DNA from: Chenopodium formosanum
Lineage: Eukaryota > Streptophyta > Magnoliopsida > Caryophyllales > Amaranthaceae
DNA length: 64,000 nucleotides
NCBI GenBank assembly: GCA_024500155.1
Contig: CM044876.1
Coordinates: 8,747,001-8,811,000, forward strand
Direction of reading: 5' to 3'
The position numbers were made by a program, and so were the translations under genes. Positions 23,855 through 36,600 of the stretch are shown piece after piece (positions within the stretch are counted from its first letter, which is position 1; the number at the start of each line of letters is the position of its first letter). The notes beneath the pieces were generated by a model. It made no database searches. It saw only the letters and a program-made list of their open reading frames with translations, and was not told the DNA's origin.

Positions 23855-24167
23855 CTCCCTCCGTCCCCAAATGATAGTCCCTTATGGGCAAAAATCACGG
23901 GAATTAAGAAACTTAAATAAAAGTAGTAAAATTACATTGGAAATATAAATTTACATTGGGTATGTAAAATAGTAGAGAGAGAAAGTAATAAAAGTACATT
24001 GAAAAACAAAATTTACATGGGAAAGTTAAATTTGCACAAATATTGTTGTAATTGGAGAAAATTTTGATAAAAAATTGATATTAATGGTACTTGAAAAAAG
24101 CAAATGGGGCTATCAATTTGGGACTAAAAATAGACCATAAGGGACTATCATTTGGGGACGGAGGGAG
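23855..24167. mobile_element. Stowaway-like MITE, 'aaatgatagtccctta' family, copy 2
   Basis: 313 bp, the same length as the copy at 16515-16827 and nearly identical to it. TA flanks at 23853-23854 and 24168-24169. The right flank again reads tatataa, as at the first copy. Confidence 0.88.
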
Positions 24168-24473
24168 TATATAATGTTCCATTCTAGATAATTAAGATGT
24201 CTCACAAGTCACAACTTCATAAGTCATAAGTCAAAACTGTTAATTTCTACCAAGGAATCGTACAATGCGTAATATGGGAAACCGCATTGCGTATAATATA
24301 AAATGGAGTTGAATGCCCGGCGGTCCGGCGTCACATGGGTTATTTTGAATCATTTTTGTTCGTCGACTTGATTTGACATTCTTAAATTATGGACTAATAC
24401 TGCTCCGAATAATTAGCCATGTGATGATATTCATTCGATTTATAGTTTTCTAGGTTTTATGTTTCTAATTAAA

Positions 24474-25009
24474 CTAGCATTTTGGCCCGTTCAATGCACG
24501 GGTTATAACTTATGTTATTTTTATATAAATGTATGTTTTTCAATAGTTAAAACTACGAATTTCTTGTTACATGACTTTTGAGGTGAATGCTGTGAAAACT
24601 TATTAAAAAAAAAAAAAAAGTGAGGATGGAGTTGTTGAAGAATATGAAAGAATTTAGTTAAGTATATATAAATGAATACGGTAGAATATGAAATGACATA
24701 CTTCTTATTAGTTTAAGCTATATTTTAAGTTTAAGAGATAAAAAGACTATTTTTTTTTATTATACTTCATATGTTTATGTAATAGTTAATTCAACTTTAT
24801 TCTATCATCGTGGAAATGGAAACACTTCTTTTTCTTACTTAAATGTCAAGTTACGCATAAAGACTTTAACATTATGTAATATTTTTAATTTAGTTTTTTT
24901 TTTTTAATATTAAAAAGGTAAGGGAAGTAACATGTGGCATATGACTGAGTTGTGAGGACATGTGGCATATGAATGATTGTGGTTTGAGTTTTTAAATACT
25001 AAGTATAGA
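24474..25009 (-). mobile_element. Non-autonomous Helitron (about 540 bp)
   Basis: On the minus strand it begins TCTATACTTAGTATTTAAAA after an A at the plus-strand right edge. It ends with the stem cccgtgcattgaacggg, then ccaaaatgCTAG followed by T. There is no coding capacity. Confidence 0.7.
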
Positions 25010-26074
25010 TTATGATCAACTTACTTTTTATATTTTCATTATTCATGTTCTTATTAGGTGTCAATGTCTTCATTTGATTTTTAATGAATTAAAATTATTT
25101 TTATTGTACACAAAATATACTTTGTATATTACTCGTATTGAATAAGGTGATTGAATTGCTTTTCTCAAAAAAAAAAAAAAAAACAAAAAAACCAAAAAAA
25201 AAATAAGTGATTGAATTGCTTTTCTCTATCCTATATACTCTTCTATTTTTAGCATGAATTTAAGTTAGTTGATTATAAATTCATTAATGAATTTAAAAAA
25301 CAATAGTCTAAAGTGGATGCCATTTAAGTTAGTTAATTAAAAAAGTTTTAGAGGTAATTTCAATATACTATAATAAATACTAGTATACGAATAAGACATT
25401 GAAGTAGCAGTGACAATTAGTATGTGTAATAATCAAATTGTAAGGCCCGTACATAAAAATAAAAAAAAGGTGTCAATTCTCATGTATATATATGTTCATA
25501 TTGTACATGTCAATTTTTAATCAAATTATTTTGGTCACAAATTCACAACATAATATTCTTTTTGAAAGCAATTCAAAATATAATGGTCCTATTAGAATTG
25601 GTTGAAGTCTATGAAAAAAATCTCACTAGTGATAATTCTTTTTGAAAGCAATTCAGACAACGAAATTGGAATTAATTTTGGCAATAACTGGCGGAAGTAC
25701 AATATACTCACTAGAAGTCTAGAAGTCCGTATTGTTGAAGACTTGAAGAGTTGAAGGTATTGTCAACATTGTCGTCTGTGACTAATACACTGAAACACAT
25801 TGCAGGAATTCTTAGTATGACGTACCAACTACTCCGTATGTATAACATTTTTCATTGAATTAATGAATTGTTGATCACAATTCATCATGCAAAAAATAGG
25901 GAAAAATATCTAAATAAAATATGAATATTTTATATTAAAAAAATGTTAGGTATTTTGTATAACCGTATCAATGTGTCATAAAGATATCTTTAAATTATAG
26001 TACTTCATATTTGTTAAACACATGTTTAACCGTTCGTTTAAATATCTCATACTAAGTATAAAAATTTGATTGAT
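25010..26074. other. Intergenic, no gene seen
   Basis: A-rich tract at 25168-25204 flanked by a duplicated gtgattgaattgcttttctc (25150-25169 and 25207-25226). No gene was recognised. Confidence 0.6.
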
Positions 26075-26077
26075 TGA

Positions 26078-26258
26078 GGGTCTGTTCTCATTGACTGAAC
26101 TGAGCTGAGCCGAGTTGAACTGAAATGAATATTTTATAAGAGAAGGAAATTAATTAGGAGCTGAACTAAACTGAACTGAACTGAATTAAGTTGAACTGCA
26201 CTGAACTGAATTGAACTGAACTCAACTGAACTGGATTTCAACGTATGAGAACAAGCCC
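26078..26258. mobile_element. Tourist-like MITE with AACTG repeats, copy C
   Basis: The ends gggtctgttctcat and atgagaacaagccc are inverted. tga flanks it (26075-26077, 26259-26261). The interior is runs of ctgaa/actga repeats. Confidence 0.75.
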
Positions 26259-26261
26259 TGA

Positions 26262-26593
26262 GTTTGGTTAATTTAGACACTAAAACATTACAATGGTTGC
26301 ATCAGATATTTCACTTTAGTGTGTTTTGTGTGCAGCTGACCACACTATGTGACCACTTGTAAAATAACAAAGTAACAACTATAACACTGAATGAGTTCCC
26401 CCTGTAGGCCTGTAATCATGACCGAGTAACCACTATAACAATGACAAAATTAAACAATTCCTGTAACACTAATAAAATAACACCTATAACACTAATCAAG
26501 TAATTCCAATTGGCCAGCCACATGAAGTAACCCCATGATGATTCCTGCCACATATTAAAGTTGGTGTTTTCCCCTTATGGGAGACCAACATGT

Positions 26594-26643
<50 letters not shown>

Positions 26644-26821
26644 ATTTTATTTTTAAAAGACAAGAACATGTAGAATTTTATAATCCTGGCCTTTATATAA
26701 TTTCCTATATAAACTTAATTGACTGCTGACTTATGAAATCTTTAATTAAGTAGTAATTGGTGCAAGCTAAGCTAATTATGTTCAATACTTCATGCAAACA
26801 TGTGCTTATAACTATATTTGT

Positions 26822-26876
<55 letters not shown>

Positions 26877-28141
26877 TTATTTATTTATTTGTCTAACTGC
26901 TGATCAATATCTAGCTTATTAACCTTCACACCAACTAATTTTTACAAGTATATATATATGTCTAACTAATTCACGTTATTATATAGGTTGACTTTTAATA
27001 ACTTACAAGTATAACTGTATAAGTTAATTTTTACAAGTCTCACTAAATAATGGAGAAGATTAGGTGAATTTACTACAGAAAAATATAATATATGAAAGGC
27101 AGTAGGGGTTGTGTTAATACTGATACTTATCTGGAAATGCAAAATTATGTGAATTACAAGTACTTTGTGATATTTTGTTTGACTTATCTTGTTTGAACTT
27201 ATTTCATTACGGAGTATAACTTTATGAAATTACTGGAACTATTTAAATTTGTTTAATATATAAATTTTGTATTTATGTATGAAGTAGTCTTCAAAAATCT
27301 ACTTCAATTTTTATGTTGTTTAAATTGTACTTAAGGTGAATAAAATATAACAATTTATAACTTATTTCAGATGAAAAAGCTTACTAAGAGATTGGAACAT
27401 TCATCAGCATTATGTGGACTTCTCATGTGGGACTATCTCATCTACTAAAATTCATAGAACTTGTTCTAATAATTTATGCCGAAGATGTGCTCATTAGTGT
27501 ACGTTCATGCATCATCCACCTAAATATCATTATTTCAGATCTAATCACATACTCAAAATTAAGTACCCTCAAAGGCAATATAATTACATTATTTTATCAT
27601 AAGAATGGAATATCGAGCTCATAGTATTCTTACGTAGTACTAATTGCAAATATTCATTTATTTTCCCTTACTTCAAGACTTAAAAAGACCAAAATCCAAA
27701 ATCCAACATCTCACTTTACCCTTTATATTTGCACCAAAAACAATTCACCCTCTATATGAAATAAAATTATATTTTCTCATCCACGATATCTTTTTCTTTT
27801 TCTTCTCTAGAAATTGGGGCATAAAAAATCCTTCTTTTAGTAAACTGACTTGATTCGACAACTAACCGGAGAAATATATCCTCATAAACCCTTAAACGAC
27901 AAATATGGTAAAATGACACGATAGATACATTGTTTCTTGATAAAAATATTAAACAATTAGCCGGACTCTTTTCCTCTCTTGATTTATTGGTAACATATCA
28001 AATATGGCACAAAAAGATCAAAAGTTTTTGTAGAGAAGATAAAGAACTACTTAAAAAAAAAAAATGATACATTCTAATTTGTATAGTATACCCAAAGTTA
28101 AATTGTGAAAAGAAAATTAAGGAAATAGATAATAAAGTTTA
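26262..28141. other. Intergenic with poly-T and (TA)n tracts
   Basis: It holds a T run of about 40 (26596-26635) and an (AT)n tract (26828-26876). Frames at 27412-27624 and 27644-27853 show no family similarity and are not called. Confidence 0.6.
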
Positions 28142-28846
28142 TTAAACAACCATGGAAACTACAATAGCCCCCAAGGCCAAAACTCCTGAAACCAGTCTCT
28201 CCCCTGCACCCGTCCCTGGTGGTGGAGACGAACCACCGGCACTTGAACCCGATGGCGAACCGGCAGGAGATCCTCCAGGAGCTCCAGCACCAGTCAAGCT
28301 AAGCTTCAACACGGCATTACGATTGGCCGGCTCCATTGCATGCTTTCCTATGCCATCTTTCGTCATAGGGCCCACCTGCCACAACGTGTTGACCGTTGAC
28401 TCACCCTTGGGTATGACCCACGTGCCGAACACGGTGATCTTACCGGAAGTTTCCTCGGCGGAGAGGGAGCTAACGTTGTAAGAAATAGGTCCCTTCTTGA
28501 TGTCATGATAATCACGTAGGTCATATGTGTCTACGGTTACTGAGTCCTTTCCCTTGTGAGCTACGAGTACTTGGGCACCTTTCATGCCCGGGGCCGTAGG
28601 GTTCAAGCCCCATCCAACCCATCCATCGGGTTGCGGGGGCGAGGCCGTGAAGGCAATGGAGAGGGAGGACTTGGAGGTGTCATAAGTCCAATGTAGGACT
28701 GCATCTAGGGTGGGGAGATCATTGCAATTTTCAAAGGTAACGTTGGAGGAGAGTTTAAGGGATTTGCATGTGGTTTGAGAGAATGTAGGGTGGATGAAGA
28801 GAGAGAATAGAGAAAGTGAGAAAATAATGTAGATTGAGGAAGACAT
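28142..28846 (-). CDS. AIR12-like DOMON protein, secreted and probably GPI-anchored
   Basis: A single exon encodes 234 residues from the ATG at 28844-28846. An in-frame ATG at 28930 lies upstream of the TATA box, so the inner start is chosen. Residues 1-24 form a signal peptide (MSSSIYIIFSLSLFSLF). The DOMON domain follows, with DGWVGWGLNP, a conserved Met in PTAPGMKGAQ and a His in GIGKHAM. These fit the two haem-b ligand positions described for AIR12. A Gly/Ser/Pro-rich linker (GSPAGSPSGSSAGG) leads to a C-terminal hydrophobic stretch (LVSGVLALGAIVVSMVV), as in a GPI signal. AIR12-type proteins are apoplastic b-type cytochromes reducible by ascorbate. No b561 exons follow. It is a diverged paralogue of the DOMON half of the gene at 7750. 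Confidence 0.85.
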   Translation of the reverse strand: MSSSIYIIFSLSLFSLFIHPTFSQTTCKSLKLSSNVTFENCNDLPTLDAVLHWTYDTSKSSLSIAFTASPPQPDGWVGWGLNPTAPGMKGAQVLVAHKGKDSVTVDTYDLRDYHDIKKGPISYNVSSLSAEETSGKITVFGTWVIPKGESTVNTLWQVGPMTKDGIGKHAMEPANRNAVLKLSLTGAGAPGGSPAGSPSGSSAGGSSPPPGTGAGERLVSGVLALGAIVVSMVV

Positions 28847-28890
28847 TTTGTGATAGAAATGCAAGGAAAAAATAGGATAGTTTTTGGGGT

Positions 28891-28897
28891 TTATATA
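28891..28897 (-). promoter_or_regulatory. TATA box of the AIR12-like gene
   Basis: tatataa on the minus strand lies about 45 bp upstream of the chosen ATG, which leaves room for a short 5' UTR. It sits between the two candidate start codons and supports the inner one. Confidence 0.6.
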
Positions 28898-28930
28898 GAA
28901 GAAAAGAATGTTAGGTACAGTTGATTTCAT

Positions 28931-30634
28931 ATGATTTATTACTATACAAGAAGATTGACTCTGAATAAAATAAGGAAATTATTGAATTTTGCTTATTTTA
29001 GAGATTTTGTGAATTATTACAAGGATGGTCCTTTAATTTTGGGCTAAATTAACAAACAAATAGTAATCAAAATGATTTGTATTACCTTGTATAAATTGGA
29101 TAACTAAATATACATTGGTGTAAACGTGTAAATCTTTATATTTGAAACAAAACATGTAAATCTGTTTTTTTTAAACAAAACGTGTAAATCTTTTATTTCA
29201 ATGGCTATAGTTGATTTTGTAGCTAAAGAAAGCAAAATGATTCATGCAAAAATTTTATTCTCTTTATAGCATTTTATGTATAATAATTACATTATTTGAG
29301 ACTTTTCTTAAAGTTAATTGTAATAGATGATTGCCTTAAAGACGTTACATTTAGTACCCTACATGTGCTAACACTTCCTTCCATTATTCCTTGTTCCTTC
29401 CTAGAATCCTAGTTGAAATTAAAATATGTCTCAATGTCCCAAAAAAAAGCTACACTTTGCTTGTTTTTCTCTAGAAATATACTCCATCCGTCATATAACA
29501 TTAAGGCAGAGAGAACCACAGAGGCCGAATATTGTAGACGACATTTGATCCTATATCTAGAATATCGCCCAATAACATAAAATTTGCAGTACATTATTAT
29601 ATATATGATTCACAATACATAACTTGATCATAGCCTTCAAAAGACATCAACCAAATTCAAACCATACATTATATACATAACTATGCTTTAATTTCTCTTT
29701 CCACCCTTGTTAGAAAGGCAATCTTTATAAGCTTTTTTAAAATATTACTTAACTGCTAAATTAGGGTGACCCTCTTTATGTATTTTACCAGAATAGCAGG
29801 TTTAATACGAAGTATGTATTTATAGAATTGCCACATCACTACCAAAACCCAAATACATTATTGTATAGTCCAAACCAAACTCCTTTACATGGATCCGTCG
29901 CTAAAAAAAAAACATACAGTAACGAAAAAAAGAGTATAATTCATTGAACCACAGTGCATTCAGTCATTCTAGATATATTTCTGAGATGTTGCAATTGATC
30001 AATATCTTGAAGATTTATTCATCCAACAACATCACAATCATTCATTCTTGATACATTGATACTGGTCAATATCCAGATGATTACAATTCAGTTGTTCCTG
30101 ATATGTTGTGATTGATTTACATCTCGAAGATTATATGAGAAATATCATTCCCAATAGACAGCCACATCAAAATCACATTCAGCCACAAAAGTCTTCAATC
30201 TTCCCAACTAATAGCGACAATAAACCACTTACTGGACAACCATATTAGATTCTATAACATGCTGTGTTCAGGATTGGAAAAACACGACGAGTGAATTAAG
30301 TTAAGATTCAGAAATTGATGTATGAAAGAGCCAACCCTTGCAGTAACCATATCACTTTACCAAAAACATCGGAAAATCCACTCTTCAGTGTTCACTGATA
30401 AGGTACATGGCTACTGTAACAATTCTTAAAAGCTGCAGTTAGCCAAATATTTATACTTTTCTTCAGGCACTACTTAATCTTGGACCAGTAATTACACAGA
30501 GCTAATAGGGCAAAGGGGCTCAAATTATAAATTTTGGGTGGGAAAACAAAGCCGTGACTCACATAAACATGTTCCGCAGGCAAAAATTGAAAGATAAAAG
30601 TGCCTCATCTTGCCTAGCATACCTGCTGGTACTT
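28931..30634. other. Intergenic between AIR12-like and TIM21 3' end
   Basis: No gene was recognised. Three loosely similar units of about 55-65 bp at 29949-30140 share attcagt(c/t)(a/g)tt, gatat and gaagatt. The last several hundred bases probably include TIM21 3' UTR. Confidence 0.5.
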
Positions 30635-33600
30635 TCAAGCTGGAAGAAATGATTCCAAGATCAACTTTGTTTGAGAAGGGTGGAGTATGTCAACAATCAT
30701 ATACATGTATTTCCACTGATTGTCTTCCTTGTCTTTGAACATCTCACAATAGACTTTTCCATTCCCACTAGGACCACGTATATAAAAATTCACCTGTATC
30801 AAGGACATAGCAATAAAAGTTCATCAAATTAGTGTTTCTTCCCATTCAAAAAAGCCCGTGTTAATTTTTATTTTGTTACTTTGTTATTCTTTGGGGGAGG
30901 GGAAAAAAGTAAGGCGGGGGTGGAATACAAGAAGTAAATAACTTGTATCATGCATGATCATCAGAAAATCACAAAACAAATAACTATCATCCCTCCTGCT
31001 GGAAGTATCTACTCTTCTTCAATAACATGCATGCACAGATGGTGCATAAGTGAAGTAAACATGGTCAAAAGACACGACATGCACTTGTTAATCCAAAGAT
31101 CTTTTTACACAATGTACATTTATGTTGAAACATACACATAAAAAGCGTGATATTGCAATCTAAGCATGATATTACTGAAAAATGGGATGACAATTGTTTT
31201 CTTTAACTTTAAAATGACACTCCCACTGTCCCGAATTATAAGCAACAATTTGACCGGCACATGATTTTAGGCACTTTATTGACTAAATGTTTTATTGCGT
31301 GGTAGCTGACAGTAAGGCTTTTTATTTTGTTAAATGTAGTTAGCGAGAAAATGATTTGTTATTTATTGAGGGTGTGAGTGAGGCGTTATTTTTTTTTTAT
31401 TTTTTTTAACGCTATTATAGAAAAAAATTAAGCGGTCTCAAATTAAGACAAAAATGATAAGAAATAGAGAGTTCATGCCTTAAATAGAAGTATCACAAGT
31501 AATTTGGGACTGTGTTTGCAAAGAGAGTGATGCAAGTAATTGATGGAGGTGTATTTAGAAAAGGTGAGAATAAGCATAGTCTTCTTCTCCTTCACATTAG
31601 ACTCAAACGCACTACAGAGCACGATAAGTATATAGAAGTGTCAGATGTGTGTGTGTGTGTGGTGGGGGGGGGGGGGGGGGGGGGGGGGCTTCAAGTTCCA
31701 TAAAGGTGGCTTCTGCTGCAAACTCTTACAAAGGCAGAAACTAGGACACTAATCCAGGAATTGTTAGAGAGATAAGCAGCAGAAGCCAGCTTAGAGACAT
31801 CAAAACCAGCAAACACAACCCAAACATTACAGGAAGCTATCAAACTTTTTGCACAAGGTATTGCAAATTCTGTACCTGACTTCTTACAGGAGAGGGGTCC
31901 AACTCTATACAGACAAAATCCTTCACCTAAATTTAAGATCTGAATCACACTCCTTAATTGAAAGAAAATTTTCTACTCATACTGTATAAGTTGCAAATGT
32001 GGGAAAGAATTGGCCTAGAGTGGTACATACTAAGATAGCACAGAGGTTCTCAGGGAGTCAGCAAAGGAGAAGACACTTCAGTGAACAATGCTCAAATTTA
32101 CAGCATCTATCGATGCCTCTTCTGTCAACAACATACCATGCAGATATATTAATCTCATAGCTAAGACAGCATTACTGGTGAAATAACAATTAATTAATTG
32201 GCATTTATGCAGCTCCTAATTGCCGACCATCTGGTCAGTGGTCTGTTCACTTCCTCACATAACCTCTTTGACTTGCAAGAGAGAATTGATGCCCCACCCC
32301 CCAAATAATGAAATAAGAGAAGATGGTTAAGAATATACTTGTGCCAACATGAATAGAAGTCACCCAATAGGAAAAAAGAAGTAATGTTATTGTTATTAAG
32401 TATAAAATTACCTCAATATGTTCAACCCCATGTTCATCAGTCCATACTCTATGTGGAATCCTTTGGCGAGCAGCACGATTCCTGCTCTCCTGGCCATATC
32501 CTTTAACAGGTGATCCAATCCTCACTCTGACCTAAAACAGGCAAATTTAACTTATTTTAGCATGTCTCAGAAAGTATAAGCATCTTTTAAAGATTGAAAT
32601 TAAAGCTTTAAGCTAAAATGGCTTTAAAATCAATGTGAGACAAGTAGCTGTATGATAAAAAGAAAGATTGTGTAACAATTACTCTATGAGTGCATATTCA
32701 TAAATGTTAAATAAGACACACCACTAAGACTCTAGAGATCAACTGATTCGCTCCGGCATTGCTTTGCCCATAGGTTGGGTTGTGATTTCCACACTAAACT
32801 AACCAAAAATAAGGAAAATTAGCCTTCGTTTTTGCTAATGCTAGATGACACAAAACTTCTCAGGAAAGCAAAGCTCGTAATATGCAAATTAAAGCCTTGG
32901 AAAAGAGTAAAATAAACCAACTAGCAATTACATCAAGATACTTAGAGACATTTCTTGGAGTGCTTGTATCAGCTATCAAGACTCTAAGGCAATCATATGG
33001 TCATGCTACAAGAATATTACACCTTACTCAAAAATAGTATCTAGAACAGTATTTTTTACTGGCTGCGGAAGAGGGAGAGGCATAGAACATCCCTTTCTCC
33101 AAACTCCATTTACCTCTTAATTAGATCAGCGTTTTAAAGATTGAAACAGCAAGCAACAGGTAAATAACTTCATTCATTCTTCTATTCACCAAACAGGTAA
33201 AGACTAAGACTGAACAATTGAATTTTTAACTAGTTGATACACTTCCTTCGATCATCAACTCTGATATTTTACCAAAGGACAAAACTAGTCATGTGGAATA
33301 TTGTAAGAATTGTCTTGATATGTACTTGTAAAATGCTAGCTTTTTATTTTTTACATACAAACAATTGAAGATATTGATGCCTTGATGGTTAAAATTGTAT
33401 GTTGGGGTGCATAAAGCTCCAAATGTTGCATATTGCAATAATAAAGGAACAAGGAAATAACTTGCAAGATAGGTACATGCATACCAGAACAAAATTTGTA
33501 CAATAGAAATTAATGTCTAACCTGACTATCATTCTGAATCCTATCCAACGCCTTGTTAAATACTTTGTACCTATAACAGATCATAACTTCATAAACAAAA

Positions 33601-36600
33601 CGACAGAAAATATACTTACTAATTTAAAATTAGTAGGAAGTGCGAGAGTGTTTACTCTTTTGGTTCAAATATTAATTCTTTAAAGACACCGTATGCGGCA
33701 ACAGCAGCTATTCCAAGGCCTGCTAAAATCACGATGCTGTAGGATGCACCTTCCGTAAATGTGACGGGTTTTTCTGGGATATGATATGTAGGGGAATCAA
33801 AAGGGTCTTCTACTGTGGATATATCTTTCTTTCCCTGTTGATGATAATACAAAACGCAAGAATCAAAATATAAAACTACTCTCTCACAGCTGAACAGATG
33901 TATCAGGCAGAGTAGGATTTCTAGTTGATCATTATACATCAAGAGTAAAAACTTAATACCAAATAGTCAAATAAGCTAATTGATATTTCCATGCACATAG
34001 ATAAACAACACCTGATACTGACAGATATAAAACCGGCAACCAATTCAATTTGCATAAAGGATTAAAAATTGTTTCCCTCATTCTTTAATTATCACAACAA
34101 TTTGGCTTATGCACTAATTATATAGTTCATTTGACCTTATTTTTTAAAATTTTATTAATATATAGAAAAAAAAATGTAAACACGTGAAATGTTGTTGGAC
34201 TAAACTCAACGTATAACTTTTAATACCAAAGTAATTTATACAAACAAATGGTATAAATGGTGAAAGTAGTGTGTTGGCCAAAGTAAAAGTCAAATTGTTG
34301 CATATATTAATGAATGGAGGAAGTAACAAATCTTAAGAAATAATTAAGCACAGCTATTTTTCAGAGTCTACATCGCAATTCTGCAACAGACATGTTTAAA
34401 TTAACTTTTTTAAGAACACTAGTAACTTTACAGGCCTTCCCATACTCGCATCTGAATGTCCTAGAATACAAAAGGCAAACAAATAGGCTCTCAACAACAG
34501 CAAAATTCCAAAACTTTTCCAAGCCCCAAATTTCTGACCTTGATTCCCAGAAAATAAATGTCGTTTGTAGCATAATCTCAACCACTATAGTGATTAGTGT
34601 CTTCAAAACACAGCAGTTCAAAGCACAGCAGTTCACATCAGTGTAGCTAGGATTTGGCATCATACCTTGAGGTACTATGATGACACTGCTAGGAATTAGC
34701 ATGGTTTCTGACCAGATTACAGCTCTAAATATGGCAGAAATTAGGGAAGAACAATGATGATTATATTGAAAATAGGCGAATTACACTAATAGAAGGATAA
34801 TTCCACTTTCGAGAGGTGGATGCTCTCCTAACATGAGCTTTCGAGAGGCTCACTCTCTCCCAATAAGAATCCTCACAATATTCAACATGATAATTACTCC
34901 TCCTAATGAGATCTATTTATAGAAAAAGTCTCATAACTAACTCTAACTTATTCCTCAAGACACTACTAATAGGCTATGACTAATGTGCCCCTCCCTCAAA
35001 TACTGATTCCTTGCAATACCCGCCGCCCAAACATTCACCTTGTCCTCAAGGTGGTTTATAATCGGAACTGGATTCCCGACCTCGGCTACGAATATCGACC
35101 TCGGCAACAGTGACTGAGAGTGCGCTGCCATGTACACTAGAATTGGCATGGTAAAGGACAGATTGGGCTATGAGAGTTGAGGAAGAAAAAATGGGCCTTA
35201 AGTCAATAAGTCCATATTCCAATATTTGTGTCTTCCCTTGTAAGGAAAAAAGGCTTTGTAGGTAAGCAGGCCCAATACAACTTAGTAGCCCACTGTTATG
35301 ATTTGGGTTGGATTGCAATCTGCTAGCTTCTCTTAGTTTTAGTAGCACGTGACCCAGCAGATGGAATTCTCTAGCAATTGCTTCAAGTAATATTACCATA
35401 TTACCCTTACAAGCATATTCAATTTCTGTCTTCTTCTCCAAGCCAACAAAAGACCCAAAGCTTCTCCTGTACTCATCTCTTTCTAGACTAGTCTGGAAAC
35501 CACCCAAGAAACCACCACTCTGGACACCGAACAGTGGCGAAAAATCGTTTCCACCAGAGAATCTCACTCGACTTTTATCACCGTCGGTCTTGTGCCCTTT
35601 GCCACCTTCTTCTCTGGCGACCCTACAGCCTGGGCCACCACCAGAACCACTTGCTCCAGATCCACCCCTCAAGAAGATACCTGCCCTATTCAGGCCACCA
35701 CTAGCGGTGGTCTGACCTCCACGCTCAACTTTCCCAGCCAAAATTCCCTCCAAATCGCTGTGAAAACCACCAGCTCGCCCACAATATCCACCACCTTTCT
35801 CGCTGACAATTTCACCAGGACCACCACCAGTAAACCCATCCCCGAAATCACCAAGTCTTCCCCCATAATTGAGTTTCCTTGCAAAACTCTCTACTCCACA
35901 ACCAATCTCACTGTCAGATTTTTCAGAGCCACCCAAAAAATCACCTATAAGGTTGTCGGCAAAAGAGCTTAACTCCAAATCGGCTTTCTCCACCACCAAC
36001 TTTTCCTCTAGTGACGTGATTTCTACATCACCGCTGGGAACGTCAGTGGTGGCTGTCTGTTTCGCATCATCGACTTCAGGTTTTTCATTCTTGAGCTCCT
36101 CACGAATCAGTTTACACTCTGATTTGAACCGAGAAATCGCATCACCAACTATCTTCTCTATGTTTTTGCAGTCTCTCTGTAATTTCATCTATTTTCTCCT
36201 TAAATTCTGGCTGTGAGAACATGTCAGTGAACTCACTGTTCATCGGCACCTTCACCTGACTTCCGTCAAGGTCACCGAGGACCGGACTACTCTGATACCA
36301 TTTGCTAGGAATTAGCATGGTTTCTGACCAGATTACAGCTCTAAATATGGCAGAAATTAGGGAAGAACAATGATGATTATATTGAAAATAGGCGAATTAC
36401 ACTAATAGAAGGATAATTCCACTTTCGAGAGGTGGATGCTCTCCTAACATGAGCTTTCGAGAGGCTCACTCTCTCCCAATAAGAATCCTCACAATATTCA
36501 ACATGATAATTACTCCTCCTAATGAGGTCTATTTATAGAAAAAGTCTCATAACTAACTCTAACTTATTCCTCAAGACACTACTAATAGGCTATGACTAAT

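Noticed and set aside
28152..28481. 109-codon plus-strand frame
   Set aside because: Antisense shadow of the AIR12-like exon.
35592..36216. Plus-strand frames of 126 and 115 codons across the LTR element
   Set aside because: Antisense to the longer minus-strand frame, Ser/Thr-rich, with no domain.
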